Shown here in pieces: positions 8,200 to 16,549 of a DNA stretch of 32,659 bases; position 1 is the stretch's first letter, and every line of letters begins with the position of its first letter. Made by a program: the position numbers and the translations under genes. The stretch is from Actinophytocola sp. (GTDB taxonomy: Bacteria > Actinomycetota > Actinomycetes > Mycobacteriales > Pseudonocardiaceae), in contig WHUB01000055.1 of assembly GCA_009377395.1 (NCBI GenBank), forward strand, positions 1 through 32,659. The letters are read 5' to 3'. The notes beneath the pieces were generated by a model that saw only the letters and a program-made list of their open reading frames with translations, made no database searches and was not told the DNA's origin.

Positions 8200-9612
8200 A
8201 TGACCCTGTTGCGGGCGGGTGCGCGCGCGTTACGCCGGGTGGCCATCGCCGCCGGCGCCGCGCTGCTGACGTTGGCGCTGTTCGCGCCGCCCGCGTCGAG
8301 CAGGCTGGCGGACCAGGCCCCGGCCTGCCCGACCCCCGACGGCAGCACCTCGGCCGCGCTCCGGTACGTCGTCGTGTTCGATCGCGGCACCTCGCGCCGG
8401 ACGGCACGGCAGCAGATCGACCGAGCCTGCGGCAGCCAGACCGAGTACTACCCGGAGATCGCGGTCGCCGTCGCGACCTCGGCCGACCCCGGCTTCCGCG
8501 CGCGCATCGGCACCGACCGGGCGTTCAGCGCGGAGGCCACCCGGCTCGGCGACGACGCCCAGCCGCGACGGCACGTCAGCCGGGGCACGCCGGACACCGC
8601 CGACCGCACCGCCGAGCAGTGGGACATGCACATGATCAACGCCGACCGCGCCCAGCGGGACAGCGCGCGCGGGCAAGGCGTCGTGGTGGGCGTTCTCGAC
8701 TCCGGCATCGACGACAGCCATCCCGACCTCGCCGGCGCCGTCGATCCGGAGCTGTCGGCGGGCTGCCTCGACGGCAGCCCGGACACCCGGGAGCGGGCGT
8801 GGCGGCCGACCACGTCGCCGCACGGCACCCACGTCGCGGGCATCATCGCGGCCGCCGACGACGGCTCCGGCATCACCGGCGTCGCGCCACGGGCCAGACT
8901 CGCGTCGATCAAGGTGGTCGGCAAGCGGGGCTACACCGACCCCGAATCGGCGGTCTGCGGCTACATGTGGGCGGCGCGCCACCGGATGACGATCACCAAC
9001 TCCAGCTACCTGGTCGCCCCGTGGTCGCTGTCCTGCGCGAGCGGCGACGGCGTGGACGTGGTTCGGGAGGCCATCGGACGCGCCGTCGACTACGCCGAGG
9101 AGCGCGGCACCACCAACGTCGCGGCGGCGACCAACGACGCGGCCGATCTCACCCTGGCGACCGGCTCCGGCGACGGCTGCGAGGCGCTGCCCGCCAGCCT
9201 GCGGCCGATGATCACGGTGTCCTCGGTCGGCAAGGACGGCCTCAAGGCCGGGTACAGCTCCTACGGGCTCGGCGTGATCTCGCTGGCGGCGCCCGGCGGC
9301 GGGCGTGGGCACTGCGTGCTGTCCACCGTGCCGGGCGGGTACCGGAAGCTGTGCGGGACGTCGATGGCGGCGCCGCACGTGTCCGGCGTGCTCGCCCTGC
9401 TCGCCGGGAAGCATCCGGACGCGACCCCGGACCGGCTGCGGCAGCGGCTCACGGCGAACACCGCGCCGCTCGGCTGTCCCGCCGACTACGACCTGGCGGG
9501 CGACGGCACGCAGGACGCCTACTGCACCGGCTACCGGGCCTACAACGGGTTCTACGGCAACGGCATGGTCGACGCGCTGGCCGCCCTGGGTGGCGGCCAC
9601 CGCGCCGAGTAA
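8200..9612 (+). CDS. Secreted subtilisin-like serine protease (peptidase S8)
   Basis: Starting at ATG 8200 (470 residues), the protein has a basic N-terminus and a hydrophobic stretch ending near ALFAPPASS, a Sec-type signal peptide. An I9-like propeptide region follows (ALRYVVVFDRGTSRRTARQQ). The S8 triad is visible: Asp167 in VLDSGIDDSHPDL, His208 in HGTHVAGII and Ser388 in GTSMAAPHVSG. The probable oxyanion Asn267 lies in ITNSSY. Several cysteines in the mature part suggest disulfides. There is no C-terminal membrane anchor, so this is not a mycosin. It converges on the exporter permease with only 2 bp between stop codons. An upstream in-frame ATG at 8104 is disfavoured because the signal peptide and promoter fit 8200. 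The substrate is unknown. Confidence 0.9.
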   Translation: MTLLRAGARALRRVAIAAGAALLTLALFAPPASSRLADQAPACPTPDGSTSAALRYVVVFDRGTSRRTARQQIDRACGSQTEYYPEIAVAVATSADPGFRARIGTDRAFSAEATRLGDDAQPRRHVSRGTPDTADRTAEQWDMHMINADRAQRDSARGQGVVVGVLDSGIDDSHPDLAGAVDPELSAGCLDGSPDTRERAWRPTTSPHGTHVAGIIAAADDGSGITGVAPRARLASIKVVGKRGYTDPESAVCGYMWAARHRMTITNSSYLVAPWSLSCASGDGVDVVREAIGRAVDYAEERGTTNVAAATNDAADLTLATGSGDGCEALPASLRPMITVSSVGKDGLKAGYSSYGLGVISLAAPGGGRGHCVLSTVPGGYRKLCGTSMAAPHVSGVLALLAGKHPDATPDRLRQRLTANTAPLGCPADYDLAGDGTQDAYCTGYRAYNGFYGNGMVDALAALGGGHRAE

Positions 9613-9614
9613 CC

Positions 9615-10421
9615 CTAGCCCAGCAGCAGCGCGCCGATGCGGCGCGATGTCGCGGCCAGCCCGACTGCCGCCAGCGCGGCGAGCACCGCCACGTTGCCGA
9701 TCATGCCGACATCGAGCACGCCTACCGCGAGACCGCGCATCAGCTCGACCCCGTGGTACAGCGGCGAGACCTGCACCAGCCAGCGCACGGACTCCGGGTA
9801 CACCGACACCGGGTAGAAGGTGGCCGAGAACAGGAACAGCGGCATCACGACGAGCCGGATGTAGTCGAACTGCGACGGCGAGCGCAGGAACGTCGACAGC
9901 GCCATGCCGACCGACGCGAACGCGAACGAGACCAGCAGCGCGGCGGGCAGCAACAGCACCGCGAGCGGCGAGCCGACCAGCCCCATCGCCGCCATCACCA
10001 CGACGAACGCCACTGAGTACACGCCGCCCCGGATGACGGCCCAGCTGATCTCGCCGAGCGCGATGTCGACCGGGCCGAGCGGGGTGGCCAGCATCGCGTC
10101 GTAGACCTTGGCGTAGCGCAGCTTGAAGAACACCGGGTAGGTCGTCTCGAAGATCGCGCCGTTCATGGCCGACGCGGCGAGCAGCGCGGGCGCGACGAAC
10201 GCGACGTAGGTCAGCTGCTGCCCACCCGGACCGATGACCTGGCCGACCAGCGAGCCGAAGCCGACCTGGAACGCCAGCAGGTACACCACCGGCTCGGCAA
10301 AGCCGGACACCATCAGCGTCCAGGTCCGCGAGTGCACCCGGATGGACCGCTCGACGACCGCCCCCGGCCGTCCGGTGTAGCGGCCGAACGGCAGGATGCG
10401 CAGCGCGAGAGCGGCCGCCAT
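9615..10421 (-). CDS. ABC-2 type exporter permease (NodJ/DrrB-like), second subunit
   Basis: The 268-residue protein has about six membrane segments of the ABC-2 family (for example VVYLLAFQVGFGSL and VVMPLFLFSATFYPVSVYPE). The LF(L)FSATFYP motif and the cytoplasmic segment around YAKVYDAMLATPL are typical of NodJ and DrrB permeases. It starts with ATG at 10421, immediately after the stop of the preceding permease gene (no gap), so the two are co-translated. With its partner and the upstream ATPase it should form a lipid- or drug-exporting ABC transporter. The substrate cannot be read from sequence. Confidence 0.88.
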   Translation of the reverse strand: MAAALALRILPFGRYTGRPGAVVERSIRVHSRTWTLMVSGFAEPVVYLLAFQVGFGSLVGQVIGPGGQQLTYVAFVAPALLAASAMNGAIFETTYPVFFKLRYAKVYDAMLATPLGPVDIALGEISWAVIRGGVYSVAFVVVMAAMGLVGSPLAVLLLPAALLVSFAFASVGMALSTFLRSPSQFDYIRLVVMPLFLFSATFYPVSVYPESVRWLVQVSPLYHGVELMRGLAVGVLDVGMIGNVAVLAALAAVGLAATSRRIGALLLG

Positions 10422-11246
10422 TCAGACCACCAGCCTGCGGTAGAACAGCCTGCGCGCCAGCACGACGCCCCCGGCGAACAGCGCCAGCAGGAACGCCGCG
10501 TGACCGGCGACGGCAAGCGGATCGCCGCCGCCGAGCGCGGCCGCGCGGGCGAGCTCGTTGCCGTGCCACAGCGGCGAGATCCAGGTCAGCCACCGCAGCT
10601 CGATCGGGATCCGGTCGATCGGGAAGAAGGTGGCCGAGAACAGCATCATCGGCACCATGACGAACCGGAACATCACGATGAACCGGCGTCCCTCGTCGTA
10701 GGTGGCGGCGGCCAGCGCCATCACCGGCGCGGCGCAGGCCAGCCCGGCCAGCACCCCGACGGCGACGACGAGCACCGCGCCGGGGCGCAGCCAGGCGCCG
10801 AAGGTCAGCGCGACCAGGCCGTACACGACGCCGGAGAGCGTGAGCCGGATGCCGAGCCAGGCGAGCTGGCCGCCGAGCAGCTGGCCTGGCGTGATCGGGG
10901 TGGCGGTGACCGCGATGTAGTCCTTCTGCCACTTGAACCCGGACAGCACCGGGAAGCTGGACTCACCCATGCCGCTCATCACCGCGCCCGCGACCAGCAG
11001 CGCGGGCGTGACGTAGTGCAGGTAGCTGTGCCCGCCGGTGGCGGGACCGGCCTCGACCTGCGAGCCGAAGCCGAGCCCCATCGCGGCCAGGAACAGCAGC
11101 GGCTCGATGCCCGACGAGTACAGGCTCGACCGCCAGTAGCGCCGGTACCAGGCCCAGTGGCCCTCGACGCGCAGCCACATGGCACGCCAGCCCGGCACCA
11201 CCGTGCCGGTGGCGCGCTGCGCGGGCGGGCCGGGGTCAGTCGACAA
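10422..11246 (-). CDS. ABC-2 type exporter permease (NodJ/DrrB-like), first subunit
   Basis: The 274-residue protein has a cytoplasmic N-terminus (residues 1-45) and about six membrane helices. It has the matching motif MLFSATFFPIDRIPIELRW and the loop YIAVTATPITPGQLLGG. It is a distant paralogue of the next permease, so the transporter is likely a heterodimer. Its start overlaps the ATPase gene by 11 bp (11236-11246), which implies translational coupling. Confidence 0.88.
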   Translation of the reverse strand: MSTDPGPPAQRATGTVVPGWRAMWLRVEGHWAWYRRYWRSSLYSSGIEPLLFLAAMGLGFGSQVEAGPATGGHSYLHYVTPALLVAGAVMSGMGESSFPVLSGFKWQKDYIAVTATPITPGQLLGGQLAWLGIRLTLSGVVYGLVALTFGAWLRPGAVLVVAVGVLAGLACAAPVMALAAATYDEGRRFIVMFRFVMVPMMLFSATFFPIDRIPIELRWLTWISPLWHGNELARAAALGGGDPLAVAGHAAFLLALFAGGVVLARRLFYRRLVV

Positions 11247-12186
11247 GGCTGCGTCCCGTCAGCCGCAGGAAGACGTCCTCCAGCGTGGAACGCCGGATGA
11301 GTGTCGACACCGGGCGCAGGCCGCGCGCGTGCGCCGCCTCCAGCGTCGCCTCGCCGTCGGCGGTGTAGAGCAGCAGCCGGTCCGGCAGCGCCTCGCTGCG
11401 CTCGGCGAGGTCGGCGACCCGGCTCACCTGGCCGTCCTGCTCGCCGGGCGCGAACCGCAGCTCGAGCACCTCCCGGGTCGAGTAGCGCGCGATGAGGCTC
11501 GCCGGCGAGCCCTCGGCCACGATCCGCCCGCCGTCCATCACGACGAGCCGGTCACACAGCTGCTCGGCCTCGTGCATGTCGTGGGTGGTGATGATGAGCG
11601 TGACGCCCTGCTGCTTGAGCTGGTAGAGCCTGCCCCACAGCAGGTGCCGCGCCTGCGGGTCGAGCCCGGTCGTCGGCTCGTCGAGCAGCATCAGCTCGGG
11701 GTCGTTGACCATGGACCGCGCGATGGTCAGCCGCCGCTTCATACCGCCCGACAGCGGGTCGACGGGGTCGTCGGCGCGGTCGGACAGCTCGGCGAACGCC
11801 ATCAGCTCGACGGCCTTGGCGCGCACGTGCGCGCGGGAGAGCCCGAAGTAGCGGCCGTAGACCTGGAGGTTCTGCCGGACGGTGAGTTCGGCGTCGAGGT
11901 TGTCGAGCTGCGGCACGACGCCGATGCGCGCCCTGATCCGGGGGCCGTCCTTGTCGGGGTCCATGCCGAGCACCCGCAGCTCGCCGTCCGAGCGCGGCGA
12001 GACGCACGCGACCATGCGCATGGTCGAGGATTTTCCGGCCCCGTTGGGGCCGAGGAACCCGAACGCCTCGCCGCTACGGACCTCGACGTCGATCCCGTCG
12101 ACCGCCGCGACCCCGCCGAACCGTTTGACCAGCGCCTTGCCCGACACCATCAGGCGCGGGTCGCCGTCGTCCCCGCCGTTCGCCAT
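11236..12186 (-). CDS. ABC exporter ATP-binding subunit (NodI/DrrA-like)
   Basis: The 316-residue nucleotide-binding subunit has Walker A GPNGAGKSS, a Q-loop in VVPQLDNLD, signature LSGGMKRR, Walker B LMLLDEPTTGLD and switch His in ITTHDMHEAEQL. The C-terminal extension of about 80 residues ending in STLEDVFLRLTGR is typical of the DrrA/NodI drug and polyketide exporter group. The ATG at 12186 has no ribosome site, but a TAATCT -10 box lies 6 nt upstream, so the mRNA may be leaderless. It is first in a three-gene operon with the two permeases and lies 43 bp from ndk. Confidence 0.93.
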   Translation of the reverse strand: MANGGDDGDPRLMVSGKALVKRFGGVAAVDGIDVEVRSGEAFGFLGPNGAGKSSTMRMVACVSPRSDGELRVLGMDPDKDGPRIRARIGVVPQLDNLDAELTVRQNLQVYGRYFGLSRAHVRAKAVELMAFAELSDRADDPVDPLSGGMKRRLTIARSMVNDPELMLLDEPTTGLDPQARHLLWGRLYQLKQQGVTLIITTHDMHEAEQLCDRLVVMDGGRIVAEGSPASLIARYSTREVLELRFAPGEQDGQVSRVADLAERSEALPDRLLLYTADGEATLEAAHARGLRPVSTLIRRSTLEDVFLRLTGRSLVD

Positions 12187-12192
12187 ACGACG

Positions 12193-12198
12193 AGATTA
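12193..12198 (-). promoter_or_regulatory. Candidate -10 box for the leaderless ABC exporter mRNA
   Basis: On the minus strand TAATCT (TANNNT consensus) ends 6 nt before the ATPase ATG at 12186, and no Shine-Dalgarno is present. A weak -35 (TTCGCA) lies 19 nt further upstream. Together these suggest transcription starts at the start codon. Confidence 0.4.
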
Positions 12199-12229
12199 CG
12201 AGCAGGCGCCGACCCGGTGCGAACGGGTT

Positions 12230-12640
12230 TCAGGCGTGGTCGGGGAACCAGAGCTTGATCTCGCGGGCGGCCGACTCGGGCGAGTCGGAGCCGTGCACGA
12301 TGTTGTTCTGGACCTCGATGGCGTAGTCGCCCCTGATGCTGCCGGTGGCCGCCTTGACCGGGTCGGTGGCGCCTGCGAGCTGCCGGAACGACTCGATCGC
12401 GCGCGGGCCCTCGACGATGGCCGCGACGACCTGGCCGGAGGTGATGAACTCGAGCAGGTCGCCGAAGAACGGCTTGTCCTTGTGCTCGGCGTAGTGCTCC
12501 TCGGCGAGCTCGGTGGCGACGGTCCGCAGTTCGAGCGCGACCAGCGAGAGGCCCTTCTTCTCGATCCGCGAGATGACCTCACCGACGAGGCCCTTGCCGA
12601 CACCGTCCGGCTTCACCAAGACGAGCGTGCGCTCACTCAC
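12230..12640 (-). CDS. ndk: Nucleoside diphosphate kinase
   Basis: Ndk transfers gamma-phosphate from ATP to nucleoside diphosphates through a phosphohistidine. The 136-residue protein begins [14 protein letters not shown]. The catalytic His116 sits in NNIVHGSDS, and the Kpn-loop [15 protein letters not shown] is intact. Length is normal. The start is GTG at 12640, with only a weak, distant GGGGAA ribosome site. It lies downstream of folC and DUF4233, the usual actinobacterial order. In M. tuberculosis rne comes next; here the exporter and protease genes intervene. Confidence 0.97.
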   Translation of the reverse strand: MSERTLVLVKPDGVGKGLVGEVISRIEKKGLSLVALELRTVATELAEEHYAEHKDKPFFGDLLEFITSGQVVAAIVEGPRAIESFRQLAGATDPVKAATGSIRGDYAIEVQNNIVHGSDSPESAAREIKLWFPDHA

Positions 12641-12689
12641 GACTATCCATTCCCCTTCGACTGGTTGCTCGATCGATTACCCGCGCAGC

Positions 12690-13091
12690 TTACGACGTCT
12701 GCTGGCTCGGCAGCGTACCGGCCGCCATCCGCTTGGCGACGTCGTGGCGCAGCCAGAACAGGTACAGCCACACGCCGAGGAAGATCGCCCCGATGACGCC
12801 GATGGACACCACGCTCACGAGGAACCCGACCAGCGCCAGTTGCAGCAGCAGGATCACCGGCCGGATCCAGCCGAACCGCAGCAGCCCGCAGGCCAGCAGG
12901 TGTGCCACGGCGAGGGCGATGGTCAGCCACCCTTGCAGGCTGGTGACGCCGTCGCCGAGCTGCGCGACGACCGGCAGCGCCAGCCCGACCGTGATCGCCT
13001 CCATGATCAGCGCTCCGGCCATCACACCGCGGAAGGACTTCATCGGGTCCTTCGGCGGCGGCGCGGTCTCCGGCGCGGCGTCCTCTGTCAC
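12690..13091 (-). CDS. DUF4233 family membrane protein
   Basis: The 133-residue protein has about four predicted membrane helices: VMAGALIMEAITVGLALPVV, LTIALAVAHLLACGLL, VILLLQLALVGFLVSVV and GAIFLGVWLYLFWL. It ends in a short basic cytoplasmic tail. DUF4233 proteins are small actinobacterial membrane proteins almost always found between folC and ndk; their function is unknown. Its GTG start overlaps the folC stop (GTGA at 13088-13091), so it is translationally coupled to folC. Confidence 0.88.
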   Translation of the reverse strand: MTEDAAPETAPPPKDPMKSFRGVMAGALIMEAITVGLALPVVAQLGDGVTSLQGWLTIALAVAHLLACGLLRFGWIRPVILLLQLALVGFLVSVVSIGVIGAIFLGVWLYLFWLRHDVAKRMAAGTLPSQQTS

Positions 13092-14596
13092 GCGGGCTCC
13101 TTCCCGAACAGCGAGCGGGCCTGTCCCGCCGTGACGACCGAGCCGGTGATCAGCACTCCCCCGCCGGACATCGGTCCTTCGACGTCGCCCTGCTCGACCA
13201 ACGCCACCGCCGTCTCGACCGCCTCGTCGAGGCTCGGCTCGACGTGCACCCGTTCCTCGCCGAAGGCCGAACGGGCCAGCTCGGCCAGCTCGGCGGGCGG
13301 CATGGCGCGCGGCGAGTTGTTGCGGGTGACGACGACGTCGGTCACCACCGGCTCCAGCGCGTCGAGGATGCCCCGCGCGTCCTTGTCGGTCATCACGCCG
13401 ACGACCGCGGCGAGCCTGCGGAAGGCGAACTCGGCCTCGACGGTCTCTGCGAGCGCCCGCGCGCCCGCGGGGTTGTGCGCCGCGTCGAGCAGCACCGTGG
13501 GCGCCGACCGCACCCGCTCCAGCCGTCCCGGCATCTCGACCTCGGCGAACGCCTCCCGGACGGCCTCGACGACGAGCTGCTTGTCCTTGCCCGCGCCGAA
13601 GAACGCCTCGACGGTCGCCAGCGCGAGCGCGGCGTTGGCGGCCTGATGGGCGCCGTGCAGGGGCAGGAAGATGTCGTCGTAGACGCCGCCGAGACCCTGG
13701 AGCTTCAGCCGCTGCCCGCCGACGGCGACCTCGCGTTCCAGCACGGCGAACTCCTGGCCCGCGCGGGCCACCGAGGCGTCGACGTCGACGGCGCGTTCCA
13801 GGATCACCCGCATCACGTCGGGCTGCTGCTCGGCGATGACGGCGACGCTGCCCGGCTTGATGACCCCGGCCTTCTCGGCGGCGATCGAGGTGATGTCGGG
13901 GCCGAGGTAGTCGGTGTGGTCGAGACCGATCGGCGCGATGGCCGCGACCTGCGCGTCGGCGATGTTGGTCGCGTCCCAGCTGCCGCCCATGCCGACCTCG
14001 AGCACGGCCGCCTCGACCGGCGCGTCGGCGAACGCGGCCAGCGCCATGCCGGTGAGGACCTCGAACTTGGTCATCCGCGGGCCGTCGTCGCCGGTCGCCC
14101 GGTCGACCATGTCCACGAACGGGGCGATGTCGCGGTAAGTGTCGATGTAGGCGGACGCCGCGATCGGCGCGCCGTCGATGGCGATGCGCTCGGTGACCAG
14201 TTGCAGGTGCGGGCTGGTGTAGCGGCCGGTGCGCAGGCCCATCCGGGTGAGCAGCGCGTCGATCATGCGCGCGGTGGAGCCCTTGCCGTTGGTGCCCGCG
14301 ACGTGCAGCACCGGGTAGGTGGTCTGCGGGTCGCCGACCAGGTGCAGCAGCGTCGTGATCCGGTCCAGCGACGGCGCGATCTTGGTCTCGCCCCAGCGCT
14401 GGTCCAGCTCCGCCTCGACCTCGCGCAGCTCCGCCAGCGCCTTGGCCTCGCGCACCGGGTCCGGCTCGATCGGCTCCTCGGTGTCCGGCTTCGCGTCCGT
14501 CGGCGGACCCGCAACGGCGTTGTCACCCGTTGTCAGCTCAACGGGATAGTCCTGGTCGAGCTGGTCCAGCTCGGCTTCCTCGTCGTCTCGCGCCAC
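13088..14596 (-). CDS. folC: Bifunctional folylpolyglutamate synthase / dihydrofolate synthase
   Basis: FolC adds glutamate to dihydropteroate and to folates, retaining cofactors in the cell. The 502-residue protein has a long acidic N-terminal extension (about 1-55), then the Mur-ligase-like core. The core shows P-loop GTNGKGST at 101-108, RTGRYTSPHLQLVTERI, VLEVGMGGSWDATN, the GLDHTDYLG metal site and LLDAAHNPAGARA of the C-terminal domain. The extension makes it longer than the usual 420-450 residues. The GTG at 14596 has GGGAGTGA before it; a start further in is possible because the extension is not part of the fold. valS normally sits upstream but is displaced here by about 8 kb. Confidence 0.95.
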   Translation of the reverse strand: MARDDEEAELDQLDQDYPVELTTGDNAVAGPPTDAKPDTEEPIEPDPVREAKALAELREVEAELDQRWGETKIAPSLDRITTLLHLVGDPQTTYPVLHVAGTNGKGSTARMIDALLTRMGLRTGRYTSPHLQLVTERIAIDGAPIAASAYIDTYRDIAPFVDMVDRATGDDGPRMTKFEVLTGMALAAFADAPVEAAVLEVGMGGSWDATNIADAQVAAIAPIGLDHTDYLGPDITSIAAEKAGVIKPGSVAVIAEQQPDVMRVILERAVDVDASVARAGQEFAVLEREVAVGGQRLKLQGLGGVYDDIFLPLHGAHQAANAALALATVEAFFGAGKDKQLVVEAVREAFAEVEMPGRLERVRSAPTVLLDAAHNPAGARALAETVEAEFAFRRLAAVVGVMTDKDARGILDALEPVVTDVVVTRNNSPRAMPPAELAELARSAFGEERVHVEPSLDEAVETAVALVEQGDVEGPMSGGGVLITGSVVTAGQARSLFGKEPA

Positions 14597-14626
14597 GCAG
14601 TCACTCCCAAATTCACGCTACGGGCG

Positions 14627-14632
14627 AGTCTA
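14627..14632 (-). promoter_or_regulatory. Candidate -10 box for folC
   Basis: TAGACT (minus strand) matches TANNNT and lies 30 nt upstream of the folC GTG. No good -35 was found, so this is tentative. It would give folC-DUF4233-ndk their own promoter now that valS is distant. Confidence 0.3.
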
Positions 14633-14643
14633 CGAGCGGGAGT

Positions 14644-14659
14644 GCGGGCGACGGCCCGC
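14644..14659 (-). terminator. Small hairpin after the luxR-type gene
   Basis: Six-base-pair arms (GCGGGC/GCCCGC on the minus strand) with a 4-nt loop begin 3 bp after the regulator stop codon. It is short and lacks a T-tract, so it is a weak terminator candidate. Confidence 0.35.
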
Positions 14660-14662
14660 GCC

Positions 14663-15520
14663 CTAGGGCAGCAGTCCGGCGTGGCGGGCGGCGGCCAGCG
14701 TCTCCACCCGGTTGCGGGAGCCGAGCTTGCGCATGGTGTTGCGCAGGTGGGTCTTGACGGTGGTGGGCAGGATGCACAGCCGTTCGGCGATCTCGGCGTT
14801 GGTGTATCCGGCGGCGAGCTGGGTGAGCACGTCGCTCTCGCGCCGTGACAGCCGCACGGACGTCCGCGATACCGTGTCCGCGACGCCGCCGGAGACGCGC
14901 TTGCTCAGCGCGTGCAGCCGGTCTCGCAAGGCCGGGTCCTGCGCGACCGAGGCGATCGCGATGATCTCGGCGTTCAGCTCGGCCAGCTCGGCCGGGCTCA
15001 GCGCGCCGCGCTCGCTCTCGGCCTGCTCGTCGGCGACCCGGCGTAGCCTGCGCTGCACCTCGTCCTCGACCTCGATGTCGTGCGCCAGCCTGCGCGCGAT
15101 CACCGACACGGTGGCGATCGTCCGGTCGCCGAAGGTTGTCTCGCCCCGGGTGGCGCCGTAGATCATGGCCCTGATGTCGCCCTTGACCATGATCGGCAGG
15201 GCGATCGCGCTGCGCACCCGGTCCGCCTGGGCGGCGCGGTCGAACTGGTGCGTGATCGACGGCGACGTCACGTAGTCGTCCACCGAGACCGGGCGCCGAT
15301 GCTGCATCGCAACACCGCCGAGCCCGACGCCCGGCCGGATCACGACGCCACGGAACAGCTCACAGCGCAGGTTGTAGAGCTCGCTGAGCACGAGCCGGTT
15401 GCCGGCTTGGGTGACGAGGCCGCCGAGCCCCATCGCCAGGCCGTCGAGCTGGGCGACGTCCCGCAGGGTACGGCGCAGATGGCCGGTGATGGCATCAGCG
15501 GCGCTCACATCCGTCGTCAT
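14663..15520 (-). CDS. GAF-domain LuxR-family transcriptional regulator
   Basis: The ATG at 15520 has GGAGG nearby and gives 285 residues. Residues about 30-170 resemble a GAF sensor domain (LRCELFRGVVIRPGVGLGG, then AIALPIMVKGDIRAMIYGAT). A helical linker follows. The C-terminal LuxR/FixJ helix-turn-helix is clear: LSRRESDVLTQLAAGYTNAE, then TTVKTHLRNTMRKLGSRNR. There is no receiver domain, so it probably senses a small molecule or redox state directly. It is divergent from the liv/acyl-CoA ligase operon with a shared 243-bp promoter region containing dyads, so it is the likely regulator of that operon and of itself. GAF-LuxR proteins of this form often control aromatic or fatty acid catabolism; that function is inferred. 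Confidence 0.88.
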   Translation of the reverse strand: MTTDVSAADAITGHLRRTLRDVAQLDGLAMGLGGLVTQAGNRLVLSELYNLRCELFRGVVIRPGVGLGGVAMQHRRPVSVDDYVTSPSITHQFDRAAQADRVRSAIALPIMVKGDIRAMIYGATRGETTFGDRTIATVSVIARRLAHDIEVEDEVQRRLRRVADEQAESERGALSPAELAELNAEIIAIASVAQDPALRDRLHALSKRVSGGVADTVSRTSVRLSRRESDVLTQLAAGYTNAEIAERLCILPTTVKTHLRNTMRKLGSRNRVETLAAARHAGLLP

Positions 15521-15541
15521 CGTCGACCTCCGCCTATGAGT

Positions 15542-15574
15542 GTCTGGATAATCAGACCTACCGGCGAGTAGGTC
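15542..15574. promoter_or_regulatory. Operator-like dyads in the luxR/livF divergent promoter region
   Basis: GACCTAC-N6-GTAGGTC (15555-15574) is a perfect 7-bp dyad with operator-like geometry (20 bp, arm centres about 13 bp apart). It is overlapped by GTCTG-N6-CAGAC (15542-15557). It lies 35 bp upstream of the regulator start and 190 bp upstream of livF, so it could autoregulate luxR. The first dyad also resembles TetR-type operators found near acyl-CoA genes in actinobacteria, a resemblance from memory only. Confidence 0.5.
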
Positions 15575-15763
15575 AATGGCGGGCGCTCGCGAACTCTGCT
15601 CCTCCGTTCGGATGAGGTCTATCTCACCCTCGGTGCTTACCTGAGAGCCGCACACGAGTTGAGCAATCGGTAACGAATGCATCGCAGACCTTGGCGATGA
15701 CCGTTCTGTGATCAATGCTCGGACTGCGGTGTGATATGAGTCACTGAACGAAGCGGAGGTTGG

Positions 15764-16549
15764 ATGCTCGCCGTACGCAACCTCGAGGTCGTCTACAACG
15801 ACGTCATTCTGGTTCTACGGGGGGTGAGCCTCGACGTCGCCGACGGCAAGATCGTCGCGCTGCTCGGGGCGAACGGGGCGGGAAAGACGACGCTGCTGCG
15901 GGCGATCTCGGGACTTCTCGACGTGCACGACGGAGAGGTCACCAAGGGCACGGTCACGCTCGACGGCGACCCCATCCATCGGCAGAACCCGGCCAAGATC
16001 GTCCGGCTCGGGGTCAAGCAGGTGTTGGAAGGCAGGCGGATCTTCGCCGAGCTGAGCGTCGACGAGAACCTGCGCACCGGCGCCCACACCAACGGCAGCC
16101 ACCTGCGCGAGAACCTCGACCGGGTCTACGCGCTGTTCCCGGTGCTCGCCGAGCGGCACAAGGGCACGGCGGGCTACCTCTCCGGCGGCGAGCAGCAGAT
16201 GCTCGCCATGGGCAGGGCGCTGATGTCCAACCCGCGCTACCTGCTGCTCGACGAGCCGAGCCTCGGCCTCGCGCCGCTGCTGGTGCGGCAGATCCGCGAT
16301 CTCATCGTCGAGATCAACAAGCAGGGCACGACGGTGCTGCTGGTGGAGCAGAACGCCACCATGGCGCTCTCGGTCGCCGAGCACGGCTACGTGATGGAGA
16401 CCGGCAAGATCGTGATGGACAAGCCCGCCAAGGAGCTGCTCGACGACTCCGACATCCGCGAGTTCTACCTCGGCCTCGGCGCGGAAGGCGCGACCAAGTC
16501 GTTCCGCGACGTCAAGCACTACAAGCGCCGGAAGCGGTGGCTGTCATGA
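15764..16549 (+). CDS. livF: Branched-chain-amino-acid-type ABC importer ATPase, LivF-like
   Basis: The 261-residue ATP-binding subunit has Walker A GANGAGKT at 35-42, signature LSGGEQQM, Walker B LLLDEPSLGLAP and switch VEQNATMALSVAEHGYV; LivF proteins use Glu-Gln-Asn here. A basic C-terminal extension (SFRDVKHYKRRKRWLS) makes it about 25 residues longer than typical LivF, and it may contact the membrane or a partner. The ATG at 15764 has GGAGG 5 nt before it. It is first in the operon and overlaps livG by ATGA. The substrate is unlikely to be an amino acid, because an acyl-CoA ligase is encoded within the operon (inference). Confidence 0.92.
   Translation: MLAVRNLEVVYNDVILVLRGVSLDVADGKIVALLGANGAGKTTLLRAISGLLDVHDGEVTKGTVTLDGDPIHRQNPAKIVRLGVKQVLEGRRIFAELSVDENLRTGAHTNGSHLRENLDRVYALFPVLAERHKGTAGYLSGGEQQMLAMGRALMSNPRYLLLDEPSLGLAPLLVRQIRDLIVEINKQGTTVLLVEQNATMALSVAEHGYVMETGKIVMDKPAKELLDDSDIREFYLGLGAEGATKSFRDVKHYKRRKRWLS

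Noticed and set aside
7845..10016. 723-codon plus-strand ORF overlapping the S8 protease
   Set aside because: It is in a different frame from the protease with the intact catalytic triad, and its composition is that of a GC-frame artefact.
8230..10932. 900-codon minus-strand ORF across the protease and permease genes
   Set aside because: It crosses two real genes on different strands and has shadow composition (Arg/Ala/Gly) with no recognisable domain.
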